Shown: positions 17,194 through 24,391 of the stretch, piece by piece
Layout: each line of letters opens with the position of its first letter
How positions within the stretch are numbered: the first letter of the stretch is position 1
Made by a program: the position numbers and the translations under genes
Assembly: GCF_002159175.1 (NCBI RefSeq)
Contig: NZ_NFGZ01000001.1
Span: 277,438 to 341,437 of the forward strand
From: Flavonifractor sp. An92
GTDB lineage: Bacteria; Bacillota; Clostridia; Oscillospirales; Oscillospiraceae
Reading direction: 5' to 3'
Length of the DNA: 64,000 nt
Notes under the pieces: generated by a model
The model's database searches: none
What the model saw: the letters and a program-made list of their open reading frames with translations, nothing else
What the model was told of the DNA's origin: nothing

Positions 17194-17751
17194 ATGACAG
17201 TCGGAGACAAGATAAAGAAAATCCGCACCTTTCGAGGCATGACACAAAAGGAATTGGGGCTTGCTATCGGCTTTGAGGAAAAGGGAGCGGACAACCGGAT
17301 CGCCCAGTATGAGACGAATTACCGTGTTCCGAAACGGGAACTGCTGGACAAGATGGCCGAGGCGCTGCGGGTAGACCGCCAGAACTTCTACACCATCGCC
17401 CCCGGCTCTGCCGAGGACTTCATGCGGACATTCTTCTGGCTGGACGAGGACAGCCCTGGCGCTATCCGCCTGTTCCAACTTGTCCGCAATCCGGGCAGAG
17501 CAGGGGCCGCTGATGATACCGCTGTACGGTACAATGATAGCGATGACTGGCCCGCACACCCTCCCGTGGGTATGTACTTCCAGTATGGCCTTGTGGACGA
17601 GTTCATGCGGGAATGGCTTTTTCGTCAGCAGGAGTTACACGCCGGGGAGATCACCAGGGAAGAGTATTTTGAATGGAAACTCAACTGGCCCCATACCTGC
17701 GACGATGGCCTGGAAAGCGAATATTATATCCCTTGGCGGAAAAATAAATAA
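17194..17751 (+). CDS. XRE-family helix-turn-helix regulator of the element
   Basis: Protein of 185 residues. The N-terminal Cro/CI helix-turn-helix (MTQKELGLAIGFEEKGADNR) occupies residues 5-65. The C-terminal part is acidic and aromatic (EYFEWKLNWPHTCDDGLESE), a form common in regulators carried by Clostridia mobile elements. It is divergent from xis-int and has its own promoter and terminator. It probably sets the choice between maintenance and excision by binding the TGTTAA half-sites at 17050-17131. Direct evidence for that is lacking. Confidence 0.85.
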   Translation: MTVGDKIKKIRTFRGMTQKELGLAIGFEEKGADNRIAQYETNYRVPKRELLDKMAEALRVDRQNFYTIAPGSAEDFMRTFFWLDEDSPGAIRLFQLVRNPGRAGAADDTAVRYNDSDDWPAHPPVGMYFQYGLVDEFMREWLFRQQELHAGEITREEYFEWKLNWPHTCDDGLESEYYIPWRKNK

Positions 17752-17760
17752 GACAAGCAA

Positions 17761-17806
17761 AAAAACCGCCCTGCTGAATTTGTCGTTCAGCAGGGCGGTT
17801 TTGCTT
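17761..17806. terminator. Terminator after the XRE gene
   Basis: Perfect 17-bp arms (17761-17777 and 17785-17801) with flanking A and T runs. It could also stop guaA transcripts entering the element from the right. Confidence 0.9.
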
Positions 17807-17851
17807 GTCCTTTTGGGATTTTTCTCTTGAGAATACCGGGCGGACACAAAT

Positions 17852-17869
17852 AGTATCAATCCAGTATCA
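17852..17869 (+). repeat. Right paired AGTATCA repeats (candidate integrase arm sites)
   Basis: AGTATCA at 17852-17858 and 17863-17869, spaced 11 bp, as in the pair at 9189-9206. They lie 65-80 bp from the guaA junction. Confidence 0.65.
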
Positions 17870-17928
17870 AGAGCAGTATGGACGGGCAAAAAAGCCTGTA
17901 TTCATGCGGGTTTTCGCCGTTTCGAGCG

Positions 17929-17941
17929 TCATTCCCATTCG
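17929..17941 (-). other. attR: guaA-proximal junction
   Basis: The last codons and stop of guaA (Glu-Trp-Glu-stop), including TCCCATTCG at 17933-17941, shared with 9078-9086. Insertion here preserves the coding sequence of guaA. Confidence 0.72.
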
Positions 17942-19218
17942 ATGGTGCCGCTGGGCTTGGGCGTCAGGTCGTAGAGCACGCGGTTGACGCCCTTGACCTC
18001 ATTGGTGATGCGGTGGGTGATCTTCTGCAGCAGGATAAAGGGCACATCCTCCACCGTGGCGGTCATGGCGTCCACCGTGTTCACCGCACGCAGGATCACC
18101 GGCCAGTCGAAGGTCCGGGCATTGTCCCGCACGCCCACCGACTTGAAATCGGGCACCACGGTAAAGTACTGCCACACCTTGCCCTCCAGGCCGGCGTTGC
18201 GGAACTCCTCCCGCAGGATGGCGTCGCTCTCCCGCACCGCCTCCAGGCGGTCCCGGGTGATGGCGCCCAGGCAGCGCACGCCCAGGCCGGGGCCGGGGAA
18301 GGGCTGGCGGTACACCATGCTGTCGGGCAGTCCCAGCGCCGCGCCGCAGGCGCGGACCTCGTCCTTGAAGAGCATCTTCAGAGGCTCCACCAGTTCAAAG
18401 TTCAGGTCCTCCGGCAGGCCGCCCACGTTGTGGTGGCTCTTCACCGCCTTGACCGTCTTGGTGCCGCTCTCGATGATGTCGGGGTAGATGGTGCCCTGAG
18501 CCAGGAAGTCGATGCCGTCCAGCTTGCGGGCCTCCTCCTCAAAGACGCGGATGAACTCCTCGCCGATGATCTTGCGCTTGCGCTCCGGCTCGGCCACGCC
18601 GGCCAGCTTGTCCAGGAAGCGGTCCACCGCATCCACGTAGATGAGGTTGGCGTCCATCTGGTTGCGGAACACCTCCACCACCTGCTCCGGCTCGCCCTTG
18701 CGCAGCAGGCCGTGGTTCACGTGGACGCAGGTGAGCTGCTTGCCGATGGCCTTGATGAGCAGCGCCGCCACCACCGACGAGTCCACGCCGCCGCTGAGGG
18801 CCAGCAGCACCTTCTTGTCCCCCACCTGCCGCCGGATCAGCTCCACCTGGTCGGCGATGAAGTTCTCCATATTCCAGTTGGCCTCCGCACCGCACAGGCC
18901 AAAGACGAAGTTGGACAGGACCTGCTTCCGCTCCTCCGGATCGGCGGGCCAGGGCTTGTCCCCCTTGTGGTCGGCCAGCAGCACCGGCACAGGAGCGTTG
19001 TAGATGTCTTTGGATACGTCGATCTCCACGCCGTCCACCACCCGGTTGGGGCCGCCGTTGAGAATGATGCCCTTCACATTGGGCAGAGCGGCCAGCTCCT
19101 CTGCGGTGATGTCGTGGGGATGGATCTCGCTGTAAACGCCAAGGGCCCGGATCTCGCGTGCCAGACGAGGATTCTCCTCGCTGCCCAGATCCAGAATAAG
19201 GATCATATCCTGCTTCAA
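17929..19218 (-). CDS. guaA: GMP synthase with contracted glutaminase region
   Basis: GuaA converts XMP to GMP. This protein has 429 residues, against about 510-525 usually. The synthetase part is normal: PP-loop ALSGGVDSS near residue 140, then the dimerization domain ending in KPSGTIEWE. The N-terminal amidotransferase part is cut to about 110 residues. GGPN (55-58) is present, but the stretch that should hold the GICYGMQ nucleophile and the later His/Glu pair is missing; IYNAPVPVLLADHKGDKPW leads straight to the NFVFGLCG linker. Ammonia is therefore the likely nitrogen source, or a separate glutaminase supplies it. The start is TTG at 19218 with GGAGG 8 nt upstream. The 3' end is the att site of the element. 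Confidence 0.9.
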   Translation of the reverse strand: MKQDMILILDLGSEENPRLAREIRALGVYSEIHPHDITAEELAALPNVKGIILNGGPNRVVDGVEIDVSKDIYNAPVPVLLADHKGDKPWPADPEERKQVLSNFVFGLCGAEANWNMENFIADQVELIRRQVGDKKVLLALSGGVDSSVVAALLIKAIGKQLTCVHVNHGLLRKGEPEQVVEVFRNQMDANLIYVDAVDRFLDKLAGVAEPERKRKIIGEEFIRVFEEEARKLDGIDFLAQGTIYPDIIESGTKTVKAVKSHHNVGGLPEDLNFELVEPLKMLFKDEVRACGAALGLPDSMVYRQPFPGPGLGVRCLGAITRDRLEAVRESDAILREEFRNAGLEGKVWQYFTVVPDFKSVGVRDNARTFDWPVILRAVNTVDAMTATVEDVPFILLQKITHRITNEVKGVNRVLYDLTPKPSGTIEWE

Positions 19219-19287
19219 GTCGGTTTCCTCCCTCAATAAAATCAGTGGGGATGCGGTGCGCGGGCACAGCTTTTTACTACGCTCTCT

Positions 19288-19316
19288 ATCATAGAAGATT
19301 TTGATGCTATTTACAA
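19288..19316 (-). promoter_or_regulatory. guaA promoter
   Basis: TTGTAA (19311-19316), 17-bp spacer, TATGAT (19288-19293). The leader would be about 60 nt, too short for a purine riboswitch; none is seen. The remaining part of the 369-bp gap to ptsI is AT-rich and holds only the two promoters. Confidence 0.75.
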
Positions 19317-19510
19317 GTTCTTCTTGCAACTTTTTCCCTTGACTTCGCCCGATTTCGGCCGGCCGCTGCGGAACCAACTTTGGTTTTCTATATTTTCTCA
19401 ATCGGAATCTCCGATATACCAATTATTTCCCGGAAGATTGTGAATTTTTAGTCAATCCTGCCGAATGTGGTCCCATTCCGCCTTCCCATAATTTCTACGG
19501 GGAAAAACCG

Positions 19511-19539
19511 TTGACTTTAGAGCCAAAATCATCTATCCT
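19511..19539 (+). promoter_or_regulatory. ptsI promoter
   Basis: TTGACT (19511-19516), 17-bp spacer, TATCCT (19534-19539), about 50 bp before the ptsI ATG. Confidence 0.7.
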
Positions 19540-19587
19540 TAAACATATGCATTTTCATATCCTCGTATGATATAAGGAGGACTTTTT

Positions 19588-21258
19588 ATGGTCACCATTC
19601 AAGGTAAGGGTGTCTCCTCTGGCGTAGCCATCGGACCCCTGTATTTCTACCGCCGGACCAGCAGCAACATCCGCCGCTACACCGTGGAGGACACGCAGGC
19701 CGAGTGGCAGCGCTTCAAGGACGCCCAGACCAGCGCCATCGAGCAGCTGGGCGAGCTGGCCGAGAAGGCCCGGGCCGAGGCCGGTGACGACGCCGCTCTG
19801 CTCTTTGAGACCCATCAGATGATGGCGGAGGACCAGGACTACGAGGAGACCATCCAGGAGCTCATCCAGGAGCAGGCCCTCAACGCCGAGGCCGCCGTCA
19901 CCGACACCTCCGCCCAGTTCGCGGAGATGTTCGCGTCCATGGATGACGAGTATATGCAGGCCCGCTCCGCCGACGTCAAGGACGTCTCCCGGCGCATCAT
20001 CGGCATCCTCCAGGGCGCCGAGGACGGCGGCATCAACAGCCCGGTCCCCGTGGTGCTGGCCGCTGACGACCTGGCCCCCAGTGAGACCGTGCAGCTGGAC
20101 AAGAGCAAGATCCTCGGCTTCATCACCGCCGGCGGCTCCTCCTCCAGCCACACCGCTATTCTGGCCCGCACCATGGGCATCCCCGCCATCATCGGCGTGG
20201 GCGACGCCATGAAGCCCGAGATGGAAGGCCGCGAGATCATCCTGGACGGCGGCACCGGCGAGGCCGTGGTGGAGGCCGATCCCCTCATCCGGGAGACCAT
20301 GCTGAAGAAGCGTGAGGAGCAGCTGGAGCTCAAGCGCCTGCTGGAGACCCTGAAGGGCCAGGAGAACGTCACGCTGGACGGCCAGAAGGTGAAGGTCTAC
20401 TGCAACATCGGCACCCCCCAGGACGTGCCCGCCGTGAAGAACAACGACGGCGGCGGCATCGGCCTGTTCCGCAGCGAGTTCCTCTATCTCCAGTGCGACG
20501 ACTATCCCGATGAGGAGATGCAGTTCCAGGCCTACCGGGAGGTCCTCTCCGCCATGGAGGGCAAGATGGTCATCATCCGCACCCTGGACATCGGCGCGGA
20601 CAAGCAGATCGGCTATTTCAATCTGGACAAGGAAGAGAACCCCGCCATGGGCATGCGCGCCCTGCGCATCTGCCTGACCCGGCCGGAGATCTTCCGCACC
20701 CAGCTGCGGGCCCTGTACCGCGCCTCCGCCTACGGCAAGCTGGGCATCATGTTCCCCATGGTCACCAGCCTGTGGGAGGTCCAGGAGTGCCGCCGCGCCT
20801 GCCAGGCCGTGGCTCAGGAGCTGGAGGACGAGGGTATCCCCTACGACAAGACCGGCATCCAGATCGGCATCATGGTGGAGACCCCTGCCGCTGTGGTCAT
20901 GAGCGATCAGCTGGCCCGGGCGGTGGACTTCTTCAGCATCGGCACCAACGACCTGACCCAGTACACCCTGGCCTGCGACCGGCAGTCCAGCACCCTGGGC
21001 AAGTTCTTTGATCCCCACCACCCCGCCGTGCTGCGGTCCATCAAGACCGTGGTGGACAACGCCCACCGCTACGGCAAGTGGGTGGGCATCTGCGGCGAGC
21101 TGGCCGCCGACCTGGAGCTCACCGAGACCTTCCTGGCCATTGGCGTGGACGAGCTCAGTGTCAGCCCCAGCGCGGTGCTGCCTCTGCGCAACGCCATCCG
21201 CAAGACCGACGTGAGCAAGATCCGCAAGTCGGTCATGGCCGACCTGCTCTTCCCCTAA
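19588..21258 (+). CDS. ptsI: PTS enzyme I (phosphoenolpyruvate-protein phosphotransferase)
   Basis: Protein of 556 residues, the first step of PTS sugar uptake: it takes phosphate from PEP and passes it to HPr. The phosphorylated His188 lies in AGGSSSSHTAILART. The PEP-binding TIM-barrel domain has GLFRSEFLYL, the TLDIGADKQ segment and the catalytic Cys in GICGELAAD. Full length for the family. The ATG at 19588 has TAAGGAGGA upstream. No ptsH or ptsK lies nearby, so it is a stand-alone unit with its own promoter and terminator. Confidence 0.96.
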   Translation: MVTIQGKGVSSGVAIGPLYFYRRTSSNIRRYTVEDTQAEWQRFKDAQTSAIEQLGELAEKARAEAGDDAALLFETHQMMAEDQDYEETIQELIQEQALNAEAAVTDTSAQFAEMFASMDDEYMQARSADVKDVSRRIIGILQGAEDGGINSPVPVVLAADDLAPSETVQLDKSKILGFITAGGSSSSHTAILARTMGIPAIIGVGDAMKPEMEGREIILDGGTGEAVVEADPLIRETMLKKREEQLELKRLLETLKGQENVTLDGQKVKVYCNIGTPQDVPAVKNNDGGGIGLFRSEFLYLQCDDYPDEEMQFQAYREVLSAMEGKMVIIRTLDIGADKQIGYFNLDKEENPAMGMRALRICLTRPEIFRTQLRALYRASAYGKLGIMFPMVTSLWEVQECRRACQAVAQELEDEGIPYDKTGIQIGIMVETPAAVVMSDQLARAVDFFSIGTNDLTQYTLACDRQSSTLGKFFDPHHPAVLRSIKTVVDNAHRYGKWVGICGELAADLELTETFLAIGVDELSVSPSAVLPLRNAIRKTDVSKIRKSVMADLLFP

Positions 21259-21270
21259 TCGAAAAAACGA

Positions 21271-21299
21271 GGGACACGGCAAATTGCCGTGTCCCTTTT
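21271..21299 (+). terminator. ptsI terminator
   Basis: GGGACACGGCAA / TTGCCGTGTCCC (21271-21295) followed by TTTT. Confidence 0.9.
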
Positions 21300-21326
21300 C
21301 TTTTACTCTCCTCTTCGGGCCGGAAA

Positions 21327-21360
21327 CAAAAAAGAGAGACACGCATCTGCGTGTCTCTCT
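21327..21360 (-). terminator. tRNA-Gln terminator
   Basis: 13-bp arms (21333-21345, 21348-21360), followed on the minus strand by a run of T. It lies directly after the CCA end of the tRNA. Confidence 0.85.
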
Positions 21361-21361
21361 T

Positions 21362-21435
21362 TGGCAGCGGGTGAAGGATTCGAACCCTCACATACAGAGT
21401 CAGAGTCTGCTGTGCTACCCTTACACAAACCCGCT
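21362..21435 (-). tRNA. tRNA-Gln (anticodon CTG)
   Basis: A 74-nt cloverleaf with acceptor AGCGGGT/ACCCGCT, D stem GTGT/GCAC, anticodon stem GCAGA/TCTGT around loop CTCTGAC (anticodon CTG), T stem GAGGG/CCTTC with loop TTCGAAT, discriminator G and an encoded CCA end. It is followed by a terminator and preceded by a strong promoter, so it is transcribed alone. Confidence 0.9.
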
Positions 21436-21476
21436 ATTTGGTTTTTCGCATTGGCCTCTTGCCGAGCGCAGGATTT

Positions 21477-21504
21477 ATTATAACAGAAAGCCGCAGAAAG
21501 TCAA
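21477..21504 (-). promoter_or_regulatory. tRNA-Gln promoter
   Basis: TTGACT (21499-21504), 16-bp spacer, consensus TATAAT (21477-21482), about 40 bp before the tRNA 5' end. Confidence 0.85.
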
Positions 21505-21545
21505 GCACTATTTTCAAGTTTTTTCGAAAAATTTTTTGACCCCCA

Positions 21546-21589
21546 AAAAGAACCGGCAGGCGGTCCCCCGACGGGGCCCGTCTGCCGGT
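21546..21589 (-). terminator. Terminator after the small polar peptide gene
   Basis: ACCGGCAG / CTGCCGGT outer arms (21552-21559, 21582-21589) with GC-rich inner pairing, followed on the minus strand by TTCTTTTT. Confidence 0.8.
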
Positions 21590-21595
21590 CTGGCC

Positions 21596-21736
21596 TTAAT
21601 ACTTGCTGGTGGGCTCGCTTTTGTTCTGCGCGCCGTTGTGCTTGCAGTTCTGAGCGCTGCCGCTCTGCTTCTGGTCCTGAGCGGCGGGATTCTTGGCCTT
21701 GTTGCTCTTACGGAGATCATTGCCGTTGCTCTGCAT
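21596..21736 (-). CDS. Small polar peptide, 46 residues, unknown
   Basis: ATG at 21736 has GAGGTGAG 6 nt upstream and the frame ends just before a good terminator, so it looks real despite its size. The peptide is rich in Asn, Gln, Lys and Ser (SNKAKNPAAQDQKQSGSAQN), with one Cys and no hydrophobic core, so it is probably disordered. Small basic Gln/Asn-rich proteins of this kind are often spore core or coat components in Clostridia, but no SASP signature is seen. Divergent from nrdR. Confidence 0.65.
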   Translation of the reverse strand: MQSNGNDLRKSNKAKNPAAQDQKQSGSAQNCKHNGAQNKSEPTSKY

Positions 21737-21834
21737 GGATCTCACCTCACTTTCCATGGCTCTAGTCTGCCCAGCTTGTGCCGGCGTCATACCTGCCATG
21801 AAAAATAAGGATACAAAACCCCCGCAAAGCGTGC

Positions 21835-21840
21835 TATAAT
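21835..21840 (+). promoter_or_regulatory. nrdR -10 element
   Basis: Consensus TATAAT about 75 bp before the nrdR start. The -35 is poor, so activity is uncertain. Confidence 0.5.
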
Positions 21841-21913
21841 ACTCAGGTAGAATGTTTTGAATCGCCCCGCCGTCCGGGGCTTGTCTGTACGCAGTCAGGG
21901 AGGTTGCGCACCT

Positions 21914-22369
21914 ATGAGATGTCCTTATTGTGGCAATCTGGAGAGTAAAGTCGTGGATTCCCGGCCCTCCGACGAGGGCTCCAGCATCCGCCGCCGCCGG
22001 GAGTGTCTGGTCTGTCACCGGCGCTTCACCACCTACGAAACCATGGAGAGCCTCCCTTTGGTCGTCATCAAGCGGGACGGCAGCCGTCAGACCTTTGACA
22101 AGAGCAAGGTGCTCAGCGGAATGCTCCGGGCCTGTGAGAAGCGCCCGGTGTCCTTTGACACCCTGGAGCGCATCGCCAATGAGATCGAGCAGACCCTCCA
22201 GAATGAGATGACCCGGGAGATCACCACCACCAACATCGGCGAGATGGTGATGGAGCGGCTGCGCACGGTGGACGAAGTGGCCTATGTCCGCTTTGCCTCG
22301 GTGTACCGCCAGTTCAAGGACATCAGCACCTTTATGGAGGAGCTGAACAAGCTTCTGAAGGAGAAGTGA
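21914..22369 (+). CDS. nrdR: Transcriptional repressor NrdR
   Basis: Protein of 151 residues. It has an N-terminal zinc ribbon ([17 protein letters not shown] ... [12 protein letters not shown]), then an ATP-cone domain starting [16 protein letters not shown]. NrdR represses ribonucleotide reductase operons according to the ATP/dATP balance. Full length. The ATG at 21914 is chosen because MRCPYCG is the invariant start of the family; GGGAGG lies 10 nt upstream. No nrd genes are in the window. Confidence 0.96.
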   Translation: MRCPYCGNLESKVVDSRPSDEGSSIRRRRECLVCHRRFTTYETMESLPLVVIKRDGSRQTFDKSKVLSGMLRACEKRPVSFDTLERIANEIEQTLQNEMTREITTTNIGEMVMERLRTVDEVAYVRFASVYRQFKDISTFMEELNKLLKEK

Positions 22370-22373
22370 GCCC

Positions 22374-23429
22374 TCACTCCTCTCCGGCCAGATAGGCGGC
22401 GATCCGCTCGCCGTAGTCGGTCACTCCGGCCTCGGCATAGACGCGGGCGTCCCGCTCCATGCGCTGGGAGTAGTAGGCACTGAAGTCCTCCCCATCCTGA
22501 TAATCCCGCATCTCCTCCGCGTAGTCCTGCGCGGCGGAGAAGAGCTGCAGGTCCCGGTAGCGCTCCGGGCTCTGCCCGTAGAGCTCCACCAGGCTGTGCT
22601 GATAGGCGTGGTAGCACTCGTGAAGCACCGTATCCAGAATATCGCCCGCATCGTCCTCCGCCAGGTGTTCCAGGCTGAGGACGATTTGATTTGTCACGGA
22701 GTTGTACCGCCCCATGACGCCTTCCTCCAGCTCCGCGGCCCCCACCCGCAGCTCGTGGGGCACCCCCAGATAGGTGCGCTCGATATTGGCCACCGTCTGG
22801 AGGAGATCCAGCCGCCCGGACATGGGCAGCTTCACCCACACCTCCGCCTGCAGCTGGGTGAGTTCCTCGATGTGCCCGGAGATGGTGTCCTCCGTGCCGT
22901 CGTAGCCGTCCTCCGCCCGCTGGCTGGGCATCAGCAGCACGCCGCCCCGCATGGCTGCGGCCAGCGCCATGCCCAGTATCACCAGGGTACACGCGCACAG
23001 GATGGTGCGCCCTCCCAGCAGGACCACCGCTGTGCGGCGGAGCAGGATGGTCCGGCGCTCCTCCGGGCGGCGGATGGGGCTAAGGAGCACCCAAAGGCCA
23101 TATGCCAGCGCCAGAACGCCCCCCACGGCCAGCGCCCCCAGTGCAATTTTGGGGAAATAGCGGCCGTAGGTCAGCATGGCATACACCTCAAAGGGAAAGA
23201 GCACCGTCAGCGACGCATTCAGCCCATTGCGCCGGGTCCGCCGGGAGAGCAGATACCCCACCAGCACACACCCTACCACCAGCACCCACAGCAGCACCTT
23301 GGATTGGCGGCTGCTCAGCGCGAACACGGGGCGGAACAAGATGGTCCGGTACCAGAACATGACCATGGTGCTCCAAAACAGCAGATCCAGCCGGTACTCC
23401 CAATACTCCATGGTATTGCGCTGCCTCAT
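22374..23429 (-). CDS. Membrane protein with HExxH metalloprotease motif
   Basis: Protein of 351 residues. Four hydrophobic segments fill the N-terminal half (for example VLLWVLVVGCVLVGYLL and ALGALAVGGVLALAYGLWVL), and the C-terminal half is soluble, with a zinc-type motif TVLHECYHAYQHS. The domain runs on through acidic helical sequence. This suggests a membrane-tethered zinc peptidase; the third ligand is not obvious. The start at 23429 is chosen by AGGGGG 9 nt upstream and a promoter at 23461-23489. It converges with nrdR, with only 4 bp between the stops. Substrate unknown. Confidence 0.72.
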   Translation of the reverse strand: MRQRNTMEYWEYRLDLLFWSTMVMFWYRTILFRPVFALSSRQSKVLLWVLVVGCVLVGYLLSRRTRRNGLNASLTVLFPFEVYAMLTYGRYFPKIALGALAVGGVLALAYGLWVLLSPIRRPEERRTILLRRTAVVLLGGRTILCACTLVILGMALAAAMRGGVLLMPSQRAEDGYDGTEDTISGHIEELTQLQAEVWVKLPMSGRLDLLQTVANIERTYLGVPHELRVGAAELEEGVMGRYNSVTNQIVLSLEHLAEDDAGDILDTVLHECYHAYQHSLVELYGQSPERYRDLQLFSAAQDYAEEMRDYQDGEDFSAYYSQRMERDARVYAEAGVTDYGERIAAYLAGEE

Positions 23430-23460
23430 CTCCCGTCGCCCCCTCTCTTGTGTACCTCTC

Positions 23461-23489
23461 ATCATAGCACACCTGGGCGAACTTGGAAA
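23461..23489 (-). promoter_or_regulatory. Promoter of the HExxH membrane protein gene
   Basis: TTTCCA (23484-23489), 17-bp spacer, TATGAT (23461-23466). Confidence 0.6.
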
Positions 23490-23642
23490 CGGCAATTTGC
23501 ACCTCCCGCCTCCTCCCCACCAGAAACAATATGAGGACGCGTTCTGGATCGAAAAGTCCGATAAACGCATATTCTCCTATATTTTGAACTATATTTATAC
23601 AAAAATATGATGACAAAATATGGTGAAAGTACCCGAAAACGC

Positions 23643-23651
23643 TGATATAAT
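23643..23651 (+). promoter_or_regulatory. Extended -10 promoter of the MerB-like gene
   Basis: TGATATAAT gives a TG extension plus consensus TATAAT (23646-23651). The -35 is weak. The start codon follows 52 bp later. Confidence 0.6.
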
Positions 23652-23703
23652 GGGACTCGTGAATCTGCGGCCGGTTCCAGGCCGGCCGGAGGAGCGAGTA
23701 AAT

Positions 23704-24339
23704 ATGAATTTTCGGGACCAGGTGACTTTTCGTAATTATGACCGCGAGCGGCTCATCATCGACAGCGTGGCCTCCAAGCTGACGGCCGAGGAGAACGCCC
23801 TGCGCAACCACATCATCAACGCCATCGTGGACACCCACCGGCCCTACGCCCCCACTGCGGAGGAGCAGGCCATGGTGGAGACCCTCCAGAGCAAAAACGC
23901 CCTGGCCATCGCCGAGGACGGTAAGATCTATTCCATCTACCCCGTCTCCGCCAAGGAGACCCCCCACCGTGTGACCCTGGCCGACGGCCGCACCACCTAC
24001 GTTATGTGCGCCATTGACGCGCTGGGGTGCACCTACACCTTCCACCAGGACATCGTGATCGACTCGGTGTGCAGCAACAGCGGCGTGCCCATCCACATCG
24101 AGGTGAAGGACGGCAAGATCGCCTCCGCCTCTTCCGATGAGATCCGCATCCTCCACGCCGACCTGAAGGCCAGCGACAACTGGGCCAGCTGCTGCTGCTG
24201 CCAGATGCTGTACTTCAACTCCCAGGCCGACTATGACGCCTACGCCAAGGCCCACGACCTCTGCCCCTGCTGCTCCTTCTGTCTGGATCTGAACGAAGGT
24301 CTGACGGTGGGCCGCATGCTCTTCAGCGACGACGAGTAA
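23704..24339 (+). CDS. Alkylmercury lyase (MerB)-like protein
   Basis: Protein of 211 residues. MerB cleaves carbon-mercury bonds with two Cys and one Asp. The first signature is visible as MCAIDALGCTYTF (Cys-Ala-x-Asp), with a second Cys-rich segment WASCCCCQMLYF where the later catalytic Cys is expected. An extra cluster LCPCCSFCLDL near the C-terminus is not part of classic MerB. The N-terminal helical domain (NALRNHIINAIVDTHRPYAP) fits too. No merA, merR or transport gene is nearby, so a mercury role is doubtful; metal binding or thiol chemistry is equally possible. The ATG at 23704 has GGAGG 11 nt upstream. Confidence 0.72.
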   Translation: MNFRDQVTFRNYDRERLIIDSVASKLTAEENALRNHIINAIVDTHRPYAPTAEEQAMVETLQSKNALAIAEDGKIYSIYPVSAKETPHRVTLADGRTTYVMCAIDALGCTYTFHQDIVIDSVCSNSGVPIHIEVKDGKIASASSDEIRILHADLKASDNWASCCCCQMLYFNSQADYDAYAKAHDLCPCCSFCLDLNEGLTVGRMLFSDDE

Positions 24340-24344
24340 CATCG

Positions 24345-24385
24345 AAAAAGACGCCCCCCGGGACTGGTCCCGGGGGGCGTTTTTC
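24345..24385. terminator. Bidirectional terminator
   Basis: ACGCCCCCCGGGAC / GTCCCGGGGGGCGT-like arms (24351-24380) with A and T tracts, between the convergent MerB-like gene and cysteine desulfidase gene. Confidence 0.9.
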
Positions 24386-24391
24386 ACGCGA

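Larger units (their letters stand above)
9078..17941. mobile_element. Integrative mobilizable element carrying tet(W), inserted in guaA 3' end
   Basis: A segment of about 8.86 kb bounded by a 9-bp direct repeat TCCCATTCG. The guaA-proximal end keeps the stop codon intact and the distal end has a second Glu-Trp-Glu-stop followed by a terminator. Contents, from the guaA side: XRE regulator, excisionase, tyrosine integrase, ribbon-helix-helix protein, RepA-like ATPase, iteron and oriT-like DNA, MobV relaxase, tet(W), SAM methyltransferase and a truncated sigma-like gene. It has integration and mobilization genes but no conjugative secretion genes, so it would need a helper element to transfer. 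The guaA 3' end is a known integration hotspot. Boundaries are inferred from repeats, not from an empty-site comparison. Confidence 0.85.

Noticed and set aside
19219..19290. Purine riboswitch in the guaA leader
   Set aside because: The promoter leaves only about 60 nt of leader and no conserved purine-aptamer core is visible.
23704..24339. Mercury resistance operon
   Set aside because: Only a MerB-like gene is present; no reductase, regulator or transporter of the mer system is nearby.
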